From the NCBI GenBank assembly GCA_024685385.1, contig JAIKVV010000112.1:1-45357 (forward strand): a DNA stretch of 45,357 bases. Direction: 5' to 3'. The notes under the pieces are model-generated. The model was not told where the DNA came from and ran no database searches. It saw only the letters and a program-made list of their open reading frames with translations. Numbering within the stretch: the stretch's first letter is position 1; each line of letters begins with the position of its first letter. The stretch is from Saccharofermentans sp. (GTDB lineage Bacteria; Bacillota; Clostridia; Saccharofermentanales; Saccharofermentanaceae). The position numbers and the translations under genes were made by a program. This document shows positions 25,970-33,615 of this stretch, one piece after another.

Positions 25970-27283
25970 TTACTTTACTGCCTCAAATGCTGCATCGAGG
26001 GCTGCGATCAGGTCGTCAACATCCTCTACGCCGATGGAAAGCCTTATCGTGTTAGGCTTGATTCCCTGGTCGAGAAGCTCTTCTTCCGTAAGCTGGGAGT
26101 GTGTCGTGCTTGCGGGATGGATAACGAGGGACTTAACGTCTGCTACGTTAGCGAGAAGGCTGAAGATGGCAAGGTTATCAATGAACTTCTTTGCCGTGTC
26201 AGCATCTCCCTTGATCTCGAAAGTGAAGATCGATCCTGCTCCCTTGGGGAAATACTTTTCGTAAACAGGATGGCTGGGCTCGGATGCCAGCGAGGGGTGA
26301 TGTACTGCATTGACCTGAGGGTGCTTGTCAAGATATTCAACGATCTTAAGAGCGTTGGATACATGGCGCTCGACTCTCAAGGACAGAGTCTCGAGGCCCT
26401 GCAGGAAGAGGAATGCATGGAAAGGCGAAAGTGTGGATCCGGTATCTCTCAAGAGGATAGCGCGGATGTATGTAACGAATGCTGCAGGTCCTACCGCATC
26501 GGCGAAGGAGATGCCGTGATAGCTGGGATTAGCCTCAGAGATCCAGGGGAACTTGCCGGAATCCTTCCAGTCGAACTTACCGCCGTCAATGATCACGCCG
26601 CCGATAGCCGTGCCGTGGCCGCCGATGAACTTGGTAGCAGAATGGATAACGATGTCTGCGCCGTACTCGATGGGTCTCAGGAGATAAGGTGTTGCGAATG
26701 TTGAATCGACTACAAGAGGGATCTTATGCGCATGAGCGACCTTTGCGAGCTCTTCGATGTCGATGATGTTGGAATTAGGGTTGCCCAGGGACTCGATGTA
26801 GATAGCCTTGGTGTTTTCCCTGATCGCTGCCTCGAAAGAACCCTCAACGTCGGGATCAACGAATGTAGTCTCGATGCCTGCCGTAAGGGGCAGTGTGTGT
26901 GCCAGAAGATTGTAGGATCCGCCGTAGATCGTTTTGGATGCCACGATGTGTTCGCCGTTCTTGGCCAAAGCGCTGATAACATAATTGACTGCTGCTGCGC
27001 CGGATGCCGTTGCGAGAGCTGCCACGCCGCCTTCAAGGGATGCTATTCTCTGCTCGAAAACGTCTTCTGTAGGGTTTGTCAGTCTGCTGTAGATGTTGCC
27101 TGCATCACGGAGTCCGAATCTGTCTGCTGCGTGTTCTGAGTTGTGGAACACATAAGATGATGTTGCGTAGATCGGGACTGCTCTTGCGTCTGTTGCGGAG
27201 TCAGCCTGCTCCTGTCCTGCGTGGATCTGTCTTGTTTCAAAACTCCATGTCTTGGAATCTCTGATGTTTTTTACGTCTGCCAT
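25970..27283 (-). CDS. metY: O-acetylhomoserine sulfhydrylase (aminocarboxypropyltransferase)
   Basis: 437 aa Cys/Met-metabolism PLP enzyme that makes homocysteine (or methionine) from O-acetylhomoserine and sulfide or methanethiol. Conserved pieces: SYVFHNSEHAADRFGL, YSRLTNPTEDVFEQRIASLEGG, VVDSTFATPYL, SATKFIGGHG with the PLP Lys (about 213), and LANVADVKSLVIHPASTTHSQL. The long VFHN.EHAA insertion separates MetY from MetB/MetC. The frame opens further upstream, but the ATG at 27283 has a strong AGGAGG SD and starts the conserved region. Monocistronic, with its own terminator. Confidence 0.95.
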   Translation of the reverse strand: MADVKNIRDSKTWSFETRQIHAGQEQADSATDARAVPIYATSSYVFHNSEHAADRFGLRDAGNIYSRLTNPTEDVFEQRIASLEGGVAALATASGAAAVNYVISALAKNGEHIVASKTIYGGSYNLLAHTLPLTAGIETTFVDPDVEGSFEAAIRENTKAIYIESLGNPNSNIIDIEELAKVAHAHKIPLVVDSTFATPYLLRPIEYGADIVIHSATKFIGGHGTAIGGVIIDGGKFDWKDSGKFPWISEANPSYHGISFADAVGPAAFVTYIRAILLRDTGSTLSPFHAFLFLQGLETLSLRVERHVSNALKIVEYLDKHPQVNAVHHPSLASEPSHPVYEKYFPKGAGSIFTFEIKGDADTAKKFIDNLAIFSLLANVADVKSLVIHPASTTHSQLTEEELLDQGIKPNTIRLSIGVEDVDDLIAALDAAFEAVK

Positions 27284-27373
27284 TGTTTTGTACCTCCTTG
27301 GGCTTTGTTTTCTTTGATGGCTCAATTCTATCCCTCGGGTTACAATAGCGCCAATACATCGCTCCAATGTGTA

Positions 27374-27394
27374 GTTATAGGGTAAACCTATAAC
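27374..27394. promoter_or_regulatory. LysR-type dyad over the putative metY promoter
   Basis: GTTATAGG-GTAAA-CCTATAAC, a perfect 8-bp inverted repeat. On the minus strand it contains TATAAC, a plausible -10 with no good -35, as expected for an activated promoter. It lies about 90 bp upstream of metY. No S-box or T-box architecture was recognised in the leader. Confidence 0.5.
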
Positions 27395-27424
27395 CATAAT
27401 ACTGTCCCGGCCCCTTCAAATAGA

Positions 27425-27494
27425 TTGGTAGCACTAAATGCCCTTTTTGGTAGCAGTAGGTGCTGCCAAATCGCCATTTTACTGCTACCAAAAA
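27425..27494. repeat. Single-unit palindromic repeat, same layout as the 14.3 kb array
   Basis: TTGG at 27425 and 27447, CCAA at 27466 and 27488: start spacings 22, 19 and 22. TTTTTGGTAGCAGTA (27444-27458) is perfectly complementary to TACTGCTACCAAAAA (27480-27494). The first and third arms (TTGGTAGCAC, GTGCTGCCAA) also pair. It lies between the terminator of the HTH gene and the metY promoter. Confidence 0.8.
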
Positions 27495-27520
27495 AGGACT
27501 GCCCCTCTCGAGACAGCCCT
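27490..27520 (-). terminator. Terminator of the HTH gene
   Basis: On the minus strand AGGGCTGTCTC pairs with GGGGCAGTCCT (11 bp, some G-U) and is followed by a run of six T. The T-run is shared with the last arm of the palindromic repeat. It lies about 20 bp after the stop codon. Confidence 0.8.
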
Positions 27521-27541
27521 GGCATTTAAATTCCTGATGAA

Positions 27542-27973
27542 TTATATCCCTGCGAATTCGAAACTTTCCAGAAGCTCACGGGTATCAGACACAGTCTTCT
27601 TGTGATTGATGCAATAGATCAAAACGGCATCGCGCCTGTTCTTATAGTATAAGGTACCCTCCCCCGAGATACCCAAGGCAGTCTGAACATCCTTCAAGTT
27701 GAAATGACAGGCCAATCCCAAGGCTATGATCTTATCACGCCCCGGCTTTCTGGTACCGTTTACAATCTGGTATCCGTATGTCCTCTCGATCCCTGCGCGT
27801 TTAAATGCTTCAGATTTCTTGAGTCCGTATTCTTCTATCTTCCCTGCAAGGTACGGTCCCACTCCGGCTTCAATGATTCCCGAATCCAGCGAAGCGATAT
27901 AATTGCCCAAGTCTTCCTGAGACTCGGCGCTGTTCAGCACCTTCATAAGTTCCGCTGTAGTCTTTTCGTCCAT
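27542..27973 (-). CDS. Small HTH (XRE-like) regulatory protein
   Basis: 143 aa. The region KKSEAFKRAGIERTYGYQIVNGTRKPGRDKIIALGLACHFNLKDVQTALGISG has the spacing of a lambda-repressor-type helix-turn-helix, with YGYQIVNGTRKPGRDK in place of the recognition helix and the following loop. The C-terminus (RRDAVLIYCINHKKTVSDTRELL) matches small uncharacterised Clostridial HTH proteins I have seen but cannot name. The ATG at 27973 is chosen for its close AGGAG SD; the frame opens 13 codons earlier with a poorer SD. DNA target unknown. Confidence 0.75.
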   Translation of the reverse strand: MDEKTTAELMKVLNSAESQEDLGNYIASLDSGIIEAGVGPYLAGKIEEYGLKKSEAFKRAGIERTYGYQIVNGTRKPGRDKIIALGLACHFNLKDVQTALGISGEGTLYYKNRRDAVLIYCINHKKTVSDTRELLESFEFAGI

Positions 27974-28052
27974 AGGATTCTCCTGATTAAATGATAATCC
28001 TTGCTTACTCATATAACAATAATTCCCCTCAAACAGATGTATATAGTATTCG

Positions 28053-28087
28053 TTGTTATCCGCGGACCCTTAAGCCGCGGATAACAA
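28053..28087. repeat. Perfect 13-bp inverted repeat
   Basis: TTGTTATCCGCGG (28053-28065) and CCGCGGATAACAA (28075-28087) with a 9-base loop. No T-run follows on either strand. It lies between the end of the DUF4352-like gene and the start of the HTH gene, so it may be a terminator or an operator of the HTH gene. Confidence 0.65.
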
Positions 28088-28121
28088 TGCAACTCAGAAT
28101 ACGAATCCATATCATGGTCTT

Positions 28122-28730
28122 TTACTTTTTCGTGTACTTAACATCTATCTTTACTTCCTTTGTATCAGACCATGCGTCGAAAGAAACGTAGTATTCACCA
28201 TCTCCGTCATAAACCATATATATAGACAAATCCTGAGATTTTCCGGGTCTTATATCACCTGAATCGAAAAGTCCGTCTTTGAAATATGTGCCAACCTCAT
28301 CCACTTCGGTTCCCTTTGAACCAAAGCATTTAACATAGAACATATTGAGTCCATGGGCTTCATCCTTGAGATTAGTTATGTGAAGAGGCACTTTAATGAT
28401 CTTGTCTTTTTTATGATCTGAAAACTGATTTTTAATCTTAACGAACTTGATACTATCTCCAACCGTAATCTCCAGATCATTGAATTCGAAAGTGGAACCC
28501 AATGTTAGCGCAGCATCACTCTCGCTTGTCTCTTCCGTTTCTGATTCCGTTGTTGTCTCTTTCGTCGTTTCAGAATCCTTCTCTTCAGTTTCCTTGTCCT
28601 CTTTTTCAGCAGTAGTTGTTTTAGTGCTTGAATCCGAACTGCTTCCGCTACTGCTGCTCGCCATCGCCATTCCCGCAAAGACTGCAAGGATCAGAAATAC
28701 GCTGATCGTCTTTATTGCTCTGTTCTTCAT
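28122..28730 (-). CDS. Secreted DUF4352-like protein
   Basis: 202 aa. Signal peptide about 1-25 (ending AGMAMA), no lipobox Cys. A Ser/Thr/Glu-rich linker spans about 26-70. The C-terminal beta-sandwich (LGSTFEFNDLEITVGDSIKFVKIKNQ...KVPLHITNLKDEAHGL...YFKDGLFDSGDIRPGKSQDLSIYMVYDGDGEYYVSFD) resembles the DUF4352/telokin-like fold of Gram-positive exported proteins. It has its own AGGAGG SD, but its first 83 bases lie inside the end of the VanZ-like gene. Function unknown. Confidence 0.78.
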   Translation of the reverse strand: MKNRAIKTISVFLILAVFAGMAMASSSSGSSSDSSTKTTTAEKEDKETEEKDSETTKETTTESETEETSESDAALTLGSTFEFNDLEITVGDSIKFVKIKNQFSDHKKDKIIKVPLHITNLKDEAHGLNMFYVKCFGSKGTEVDEVGTYFKDGLFDSGDIRPGKSQDLSIYMVYDGDGEYYVSFDAWSDTKEVKIDVKYTKK

Positions 28731-29139
28731 ATCTTAAAATCCTCCTGTATAAAAGAATCACTATTACGGCAATCGCAGTTGCTATGATCTCAAAGACAAT
28801 ATCAAGAATGTCAAATGTCGCTTTTATTTGCGGCAGGAGTTGTATCATCTCGATACTTATCTCAAATATCACAGCCGTAACAGCCGCCCTCCTGATATCC
28901 AGAACATATGAAAGTACTATAGTCAGTACATATGCCCAAAGGATGTCAGCCAGATGGTTTTCGAGAGGAAATATATAAGAAGATCTAATATCGGCTAAAG
29001 GATATGACGGGATAAATGTTGTAAAGATTCCGGTCACGATCGACCCGGGACGGCGTAACATGTAGAACAAAAGTCCGTACGCCAGAGGGATCAGAACGTT
29101 GATAAAGAAGAACAACACTTTTCCGAGCCTTTGCTTCAT
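28648..29139 (-). CDS. VanZ-like membrane protein
   Basis: 163 aa with about four hydrophobic segments. The layout (LIPLAYGLLFYMLRRPG, FPLENHLADILWAYVLTIVLSYV, AAVTAVIFEISIEMIQLL, ATFDILDIVFEIIATAIAVIV) matches VanZ/YdaF-type proteins, including the E(I/L)xQ and FDxxDxxxN-like motifs, though the last Asn is replaced. Distantly related VanZ gives low-level teicoplanin resistance, but most family members have no known role. The ATG at 29139 has a CAGGAG SD; the frame is open to 29229. Its 17-residue hydrophilic C-terminal tail overlaps the next gene. Confidence 0.8.
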   Translation of the reverse strand: MKQRLGKVLFFFINVLIPLAYGLLFYMLRRPGSIVTGIFTTFIPSYPLADIRSSYIFPLENHLADILWAYVLTIVLSYVLDIRRAAVTAVIFEISIEMIQLLPQIKATFDILDIVFEIIATAIAVIVILLYRRILRYEEQSNKDDQRISDPCSLCGNGDGEQQ

Positions 29140-29329
29140 GATATCGCTCCTGTTTATCTCCATGTCAAATATCATCTTCAACTGCATTTTATGGAAAAAA
29201 GTGTGTGCTTTGGTGTGCGCTCTGCACACTTTGTGTGTGGGGAGCGAAAGTTAACAAAAACCATAAATTTCATTCATAAATAACTCATTTTCGACCGATT
29301 ATTGCCAAAAAACCGGGCTAACCGATTCC

Positions 29330-29352
29330 TATACTTGAGCCGCGTTAACGCG
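29330..29352 (+). promoter_or_regulatory. Candidate promoter -10 and 12-bp palindrome
   Basis: TATACT (29330-29335) is followed by the perfect palindrome CGCGTTAACGCG (29341-29352), which would cover the transcription start of the lipoprotein gene. The -35 is poor. The palindrome is a plausible operator. Confidence 0.45.
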
Positions 29353-29378
29353 AAAACCTAACGAAAAGAGGATCAGTA

Positions 29379-30107
29379 ATGAATAAAAAGATAGCTATAC
29401 TGCTTGTCCTGGCTATGTCAGCAAGCATGGCATTAGCAGGATGCACAGGCAGTAAAGGCGAAGAGACAACCACTTCTGCAACAACTGCAGCAACACAGGC
29501 ATCGGAGACTGAGACTTCAAAGGAGGAAACTAAGAAATCTGAATCATCAGAAACTTCCGTTACTGCCGAATCATCTGAGGATAAAGGCGGAAATAAAGAT
29601 AACCAGTCTGACCCCAAGCCTTCGGCAGATGCTCCGGAGGAGGACAATAATAAGGATAAAGAACCCAAGAAGGTTAAGACAGATGATGATGACGGCGATG
29701 TGGTCGTTACAGATCCCGTCACGCAGGATGACGCAGACGATAAGTCAGCGGATAATGATTATTACAGCGCCAATACGGCTTTAGGCAAGGCCGAGGTCGA
29801 AAAGTTCTGTGCCATGATCCGCGATGCATATATCGCAGGCGACTGGGAAACCCTCAGCAAGTATGCTAGATACCCTGCAAAGGTCAATGATAAGGAGCTT
29901 AAGGATGCCGAAGCTTTCCTTAAGTATCTGGACGGCAAGAAGCCCCAGGCTGACTCCATCAAGGCCATGAAAAAGGAAACTTGCAAGGACATGATGTTCA
30001 CAGGCCAGGGCATCTGCCTCGCATCGGGTCTGATCTGGATAATAGACGACAGTTATCTGACGGACAAAGAACCTCAATTGCAGGTATTCTCGATGTTCGG
30101 AATCTGA
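29379..30107 (+). CDS. Lipoprotein of unknown function
   Basis: 242 aa. Lipobox LAGC with Cys22 after a basic, hydrophobic leader, so it should be lipid-anchored on the outer face of the membrane. A long Thr/Glu/Lys/Asp-rich linker (about 25-125) follows. The C-terminal domain (about 130-242: AEVEKFCAMIRDAYIAGDWETLSKYARYPAKV...LKDAEAFLKYL) resembles small alpha+beta domains of the NTF2/DUF4878 kind in exported lipoproteins; I am not certain of the family. SD AGAGGA. Monocistronic, with a terminator shared with the convergent gene. Confidence 0.85.
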   Translation: MNKKIAILLVLAMSASMALAGCTGSKGEETTTSATTAATQASETETSKEETKKSESSETSVTAESSEDKGGNKDNQSDPKPSADAPEEDNNKDKEPKKVKTDDDDGDVVVTDPVTQDDADDKSADNDYYSANTALGKAEVEKFCAMIRDAYIAGDWETLSKYARYPAKVNDKELKDAEAFLKYLDGKKPQADSIKAMKKETCKDMMFTGQGICLASGLIWIIDDSYLTDKEPQLQVFSMFGI

Positions 30108-30130
30108 TACAGAATAGGATACTGATACTG

Positions 30131-30166
30131 AAAATGCTGTCTTATGGAAACATGAGACAGCTTTTC
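30131..30166 (+). terminator. Bidirectional terminator
   Basis: GCTGTCTTATG-GAAA-CATGAGACAGC (30136-30161), an 11-bp stem with a GAAA tetraloop. It is followed by TTTT on the plus strand and preceded by AAAA, so it can serve the lipoprotein gene and the convergent HAD gene, whose stop touches it. Confidence 0.92.
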
Positions 30167-30885
30167 TATTGACAGATGACAGCCATGAGCTCATCGTAGC
30201 CATTGGCTTTGTATGTAATGTCGTGCAGCTCGTATCCTGCGGGGAAGGTCTTCCCTTCTGCCGCGAAAAGGCAGCAGTCCATACCGGAGTTTTCCGCCAG
30301 CATAATATCTGAAGATAATGAATCTCCTACGATAAGATAATTGGATCTGTCAGGATCTCCTATGTATTCGATGATCTGTTCTGTATACTCCGGGTCGGGC
30401 TTTACCCTGCCCATCTCTTCGCTTATGAATACTTTCTCGACAAAGCGGGCAAGACCTGCTTCGCGGATACGGCCGCTCTGCGTATATGAAAGGCCGTTGG
30501 TGATTATAAAGAGACGAAGGTCTGTTTTGGAAAGCTTTTCGAGGAAGGATTCCGCGCCCGGAATGAAGAAACCCGTTTGGGCCATGTGATCCATGTAGCT
30601 TTGGTTCATGGCAAGGCCGTCGATGTCCTTGCCGGGGCCGCCGAAAACGGTCTCGAATCTCATGCGTTTCAATTCTTCGCGCGTGATCTCGCCTTTTTCA
30701 AAACGGAGCCAGAGCGACTTATTAACTTTGGAATAGAGTTCTTCGATCTCGGGGCTTGATTCCATGCCGAAATCAGATATTGCGCCTCTCAGCGCATATT
30801 GTTCCGTTTTTTTGAAATCGAGGATGGTCTCATCAAGGTCAAACAGGATATATCTGTATTTACTCATATGTGCCTGATCTGTCAT
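30166..30885 (-). CDS. HAD-superfamily phosphatase, YjjG-like
   Basis: 239 aa. Motif I FDLDETILDF (about 15-24), motif II ITNG (about 128), the motif III Lys in GRVKPDPE (about 163), and motif IV VGDSLSSDIMLAENSGMD. The helical cap after motif I fits the YjjG/YfnB group, whose characterised members are 5'-nucleotidases acting on pyrimidine or damaged nucleotides; the substrate here is unknown. The ATG shares one base with the histidine-kinase stop (TAATG), so the two are cotranscribed and coupled. An internal ATG at codon 7 is an alternative start. Confidence 0.88.
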   Translation of the reverse strand: MTDQAHMSKYRYILFDLDETILDFKKTEQYALRGAISDFGMESSPEIEELYSKVNKSLWLRFEKGEITREELKRMRFETVFGGPGKDIDGLAMNQSYMDHMAQTGFFIPGAESFLEKLSKTDLRLFIITNGLSYTQSGRIREAGLARFVEKVFISEEMGRVKPDPEYTEQIIEYIGDPDRSNYLIVGDSLSSDIMLAENSGMDCCLFAAEGKTFPAGYELHDITYKANGYDELMAVICQ

Positions 30886-33485
30886 TATCCTTTGATCTTT
30901 CCTGCAAGATCTATCATGTCGCTTATGAGTTCCAAATGATTTGCTTCTATGTATGCGATGTCACCGCTGCCTGAAGCCTTCTCGAGCTTAAGGGCCTTAT
31001 CGGAGATGTCAGATGCTCCGACGGTCCTGGAAGTGCTCTTTATCGAATGGACCAGCGTCTCATATTCTTTCCAGTCGGCCTTCTCTTTGAAGGACTGGAG
31101 GGATGCGCACTTCTCGCCTGCGGAATTAGCATAATCGGAGAGGATCTCAAGATAGAAGTCCTCGTCGTCTCCCGAATATCCCAATGCCTCATCGACATTC
31201 AGTCCGATGGATCTTGCCTTGGCGATGCTGATGCCTCCTTTGACAGGGGCAAACTCGATCGGCTCGGGCTTGGTTTCCTTCTTTTCGCTTACGGGAGCAA
31301 CAGTCTTTTCGGACAGTACGATCTTCGATTCAGGCAGATAGTTTCTCAAGATCTTCTCCAGGTCGCCCGTCATTATCGGCTTTGCAAGATAGCCGTTAAA
31401 GCCTGCCTTGAGATACTGCTCCTTCGCGCCGACTATGGCATTTGCGGTAAGAGCTATTACGGCCGTATCTCCCACGAGTTCCTGCTTTTGCAGTTCCTTC
31501 AATGTCTCGAGGCCGTCCATCTTGGGCATCATGTGATCGAGGAAGAGAATGTCGAAGTTATTATATTTCATTATATTGACCGTCTCCGCGCCCGAGGAGC
31601 ATACTACGGGTTCGATCCCGTAGAGCTTAAGGAGCTTGGATGCGACCATCAGGTTCATGTTGTTGTCATCAGTAACGAGGATCCTGGCCTCGGGAGCCGT
31701 GAACGACACATTCTTATCGTATGTCGAAGCGCCTGCCTTGTTCTTCTCCTCGTAATCGCCCATGGGGGTCTCATCCGCAATGGGCAGGGTCAGGAAGAAA
31801 CCGAATTTCGATCCGAAACCGTACTCGCTCTTGATGTCGAGCTTGCTGTCCATCATGGCAAGGAGCCTTGTAACGATCGATATTCCGAGGCCCGTGCCTT
31901 CGATGTGGCGGTTCCTCTTCTCGTCGACTCTCTCGAAGGTCTTGGCGAGTTTGTTGATGTCTTCTTCCCTGATGCCTATGCCGGTGTCGATGACATCAAC
32001 TCTGATTCCGGCCTTATTGTCCCTGACCATCCTCTTCTCGATGCGTAAGGTAACGCTTCCGCTCTCGGTATATTTGACCGCATTTGTGAGCAGGTTCATT
32101 ATGACCTGGCTGATCCTGACATCGTCGCCCACGAGTTTGGACGGCAGATTCTCATCCGCTTCGACGATGAAATCAAGTCCCTTGCTCTTGGCGCGCTCGC
32201 CTACAGTGTTGACGAGACCGCTTATGAGTTCCGCGGTATCGAACTTGACCGGCAGGAGCGTCATCTTGCCTTCTTCGATCTTGGAGAAGTCGAGGATGTT
32301 ATTGATCAGGGCAAGGAGCGTGTTGCTCGCGCTCTTTACGTTGGATGCATATTCGGTGATGTTGTCGTTCGGGGATTCTCTTAAGATCATCTCGTTCATG
32401 CCGATGATCGCATTGATAGGAGTCCTTATCTCGTGGGACATGTCTGCGAGGAAGTCGCTCTTCGCCTTGTTCGCGCTGTCGGCTGCAGTCTTCTCCAGCA
32501 TCAACACCTTGGCTTCGTAATCCCTCTTATGCTCGACCGCCTTCATCGCCTCGATCCTCTTGTTGATCTTCTGCTCATGCCTGTAGCCCAGGATATAGAA
32601 GCCCGAAATGAGAACGAAAACGATCAGATTTATGAGTATGCTCACGGCGAGCAGGCTGTTCGGAGCAGCGTAGAGTTCGCTCGTCTTGGTAACGATAACA
32701 AGGTGCCATGTTTCCATGACCTGATCAACGAAAACCGTGCAGTTCTCGCCGTTCAGTTTCATGTCGAAATTGCCCTTGCCGTGAGTCCTGATCTCCTCGA
32801 AAAACTTTTTGCCCTCATCGGTGCTGTTAAGGAAAGTTCCGTTAAGATTCTTATCCGGATGGGCAATGATCATGCTGTCATGGTTTAATACAAAACCGTA
32901 TCCCAGGCCGTTGATCTTGGTCTTCTCTGCCGTTGCCTGAACATTGGCAAGAGTCAGGTCCAAAGCCATGACGTTCTTGGGATCCGACAGGCTCTTGCTT
33001 ATCGTGATAATGACATCGCCCGTTCTGGCATCCACATAAGGATTGATTATGCTGAGTTCGCCATTGGCGGCGACGGCATCTTTATACCATTCCCTGTCGG
33101 TCGGATCGTAGTCTTCCGGCGGATCCCACTCAACACCGTTTACAAAGCCGCCGAGAACGGCACCATAGGCACCCAGGTATGAGCTGTCGAACTGCTGCTC
33201 GGTATTCTTGGCTTCGCGGGTCAGGTACTCGCGGATCTCATCGATGGAAGCGCCTCTGGAGATCATGTGATCGACATTCTCGGCTTCGACCCAGAGGACC
33301 GATTTGGCCGTCTCCAGATATCTTTCTATATCGGCATTGGTAGCGGAAATCTTGTCGTCGCCCAATTCATGTATCGATGAATAAGCGGATTGATATATGG
33401 CCCTGGTCGTGAACACGACCAGCAAAGCCATCAGGATAAATGTGACGGATAAAGTCAAGATCAGAGTTTTCCTGTTCGACCCCAT
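30885..33485 (-). CDS. Hybrid sensor histidine kinase with dCache, REC and HPt
   Basis: 866 aa. TM1 about 8-30; extracellular dCache domain about 35-275; TM2 about 278-300; coiled linker; HisKA with His351 (MSHEIRTP); HATPase with N-box MNLLTNAVKY, DTGIGI and GTGLGI; REC (about 600-712) with phospho-acceptor Asp650 and Lys702; HPt with His813 (HSIKSTSRTVG). The four-step phosphorelay chain is intact, but no DNA-binding response regulator is adjacent. The sensor shows Y126, R131, W133, Y134, D152 and D176, close to the amino-acid-binding motif of dCache_1AA sensors. A candidate -10 TATAAT lies at 33568-33563. SD GAGG. Confidence 0.95.
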   Translation of the reverse strand: MGSNRKTLILTLSVTFILMALLVVFTTRAIYQSAYSSIHELGDDKISATNADIERYLETAKSVLWVEAENVDHMISRGASIDEIREYLTREAKNTEQQFDSSYLGAYGAVLGGFVNGVEWDPPEDYDPTDREWYKDAVAANGELSIINPYVDARTGDVIITISKSLSDPKNVMALDLTLANVQATAEKTKINGLGYGFVLNHDSMIIAHPDKNLNGTFLNSTDEGKKFFEEIRTHGKGNFDMKLNGENCTVFVDQVMETWHLVIVTKTSELYAAPNSLLAVSILINLIVFVLISGFYILGYRHEQKINKRIEAMKAVEHKRDYEAKVLMLEKTAADSANKAKSDFLADMSHEIRTPINAIIGMNEMILRESPNDNITEYASNVKSASNTLLALINNILDFSKIEEGKMTLLPVKFDTAELISGLVNTVGERAKSKGLDFIVEADENLPSKLVGDDVRISQVIMNLLTNAVKYTESGSVTLRIEKRMVRDNKAGIRVDVIDTGIGIREEDINKLAKTFERVDEKRNRHIEGTGLGISIVTRLLAMMDSKLDIKSEYGFGSKFGFFLTLPIADETPMGDYEEKNKAGASTYDKNVSFTAPEARILVTDDNNMNLMVASKLLKLYGIEPVVCSSGAETVNIMKYNNFDILFLDHMMPKMDGLETLKELQKQELVGDTAVIALTANAIVGAKEQYLKAGFNGYLAKPIMTGDLEKILRNYLPESKIVLSEKTVAPVSEKKETKPEPIEFAPVKGGISIAKARSIGLNVDEALGYSGDDEDFYLEILSDYANSAGEKCASLQSFKEKADWKEYETLVHSIKSTSRTVGASDISDKALKLEKASGSGDIAYIEANHLELISDMIDLAGKIKG

Positions 33486-33615
33486 AACTACCTCATCTTC
33501 GGCTTGCCTTAAAGCGAAAATCCCCTGTCTGTCTCCCGCTTTCCTATTTTTTCACAACTAACATTATACATCATAAATCTGAAAGGAAATCCGTCTTTTA
33601 CTATTCTTATCGAGA

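Noticed and set aside
27284..27373. SAM (S-box) riboswitch or T-box in the metY leader
   Set aside because: No kink-turn or S-box core and no T-box (UGGN) sequence with an attached terminator could be read; a covariance-model search would settle it.
29213..29230. GTGTGC...GCACAC hairpin upstream of the VanZ-like gene
   Set aside because: Short stem in a GT-rich stretch, with no T-run and no conserved partner; not distinguishable from chance.
31047..32048. Plus-strand open frame of 333 codons
   Set aside because: Antisense to the REC and HATPase regions of the hybrid kinase.
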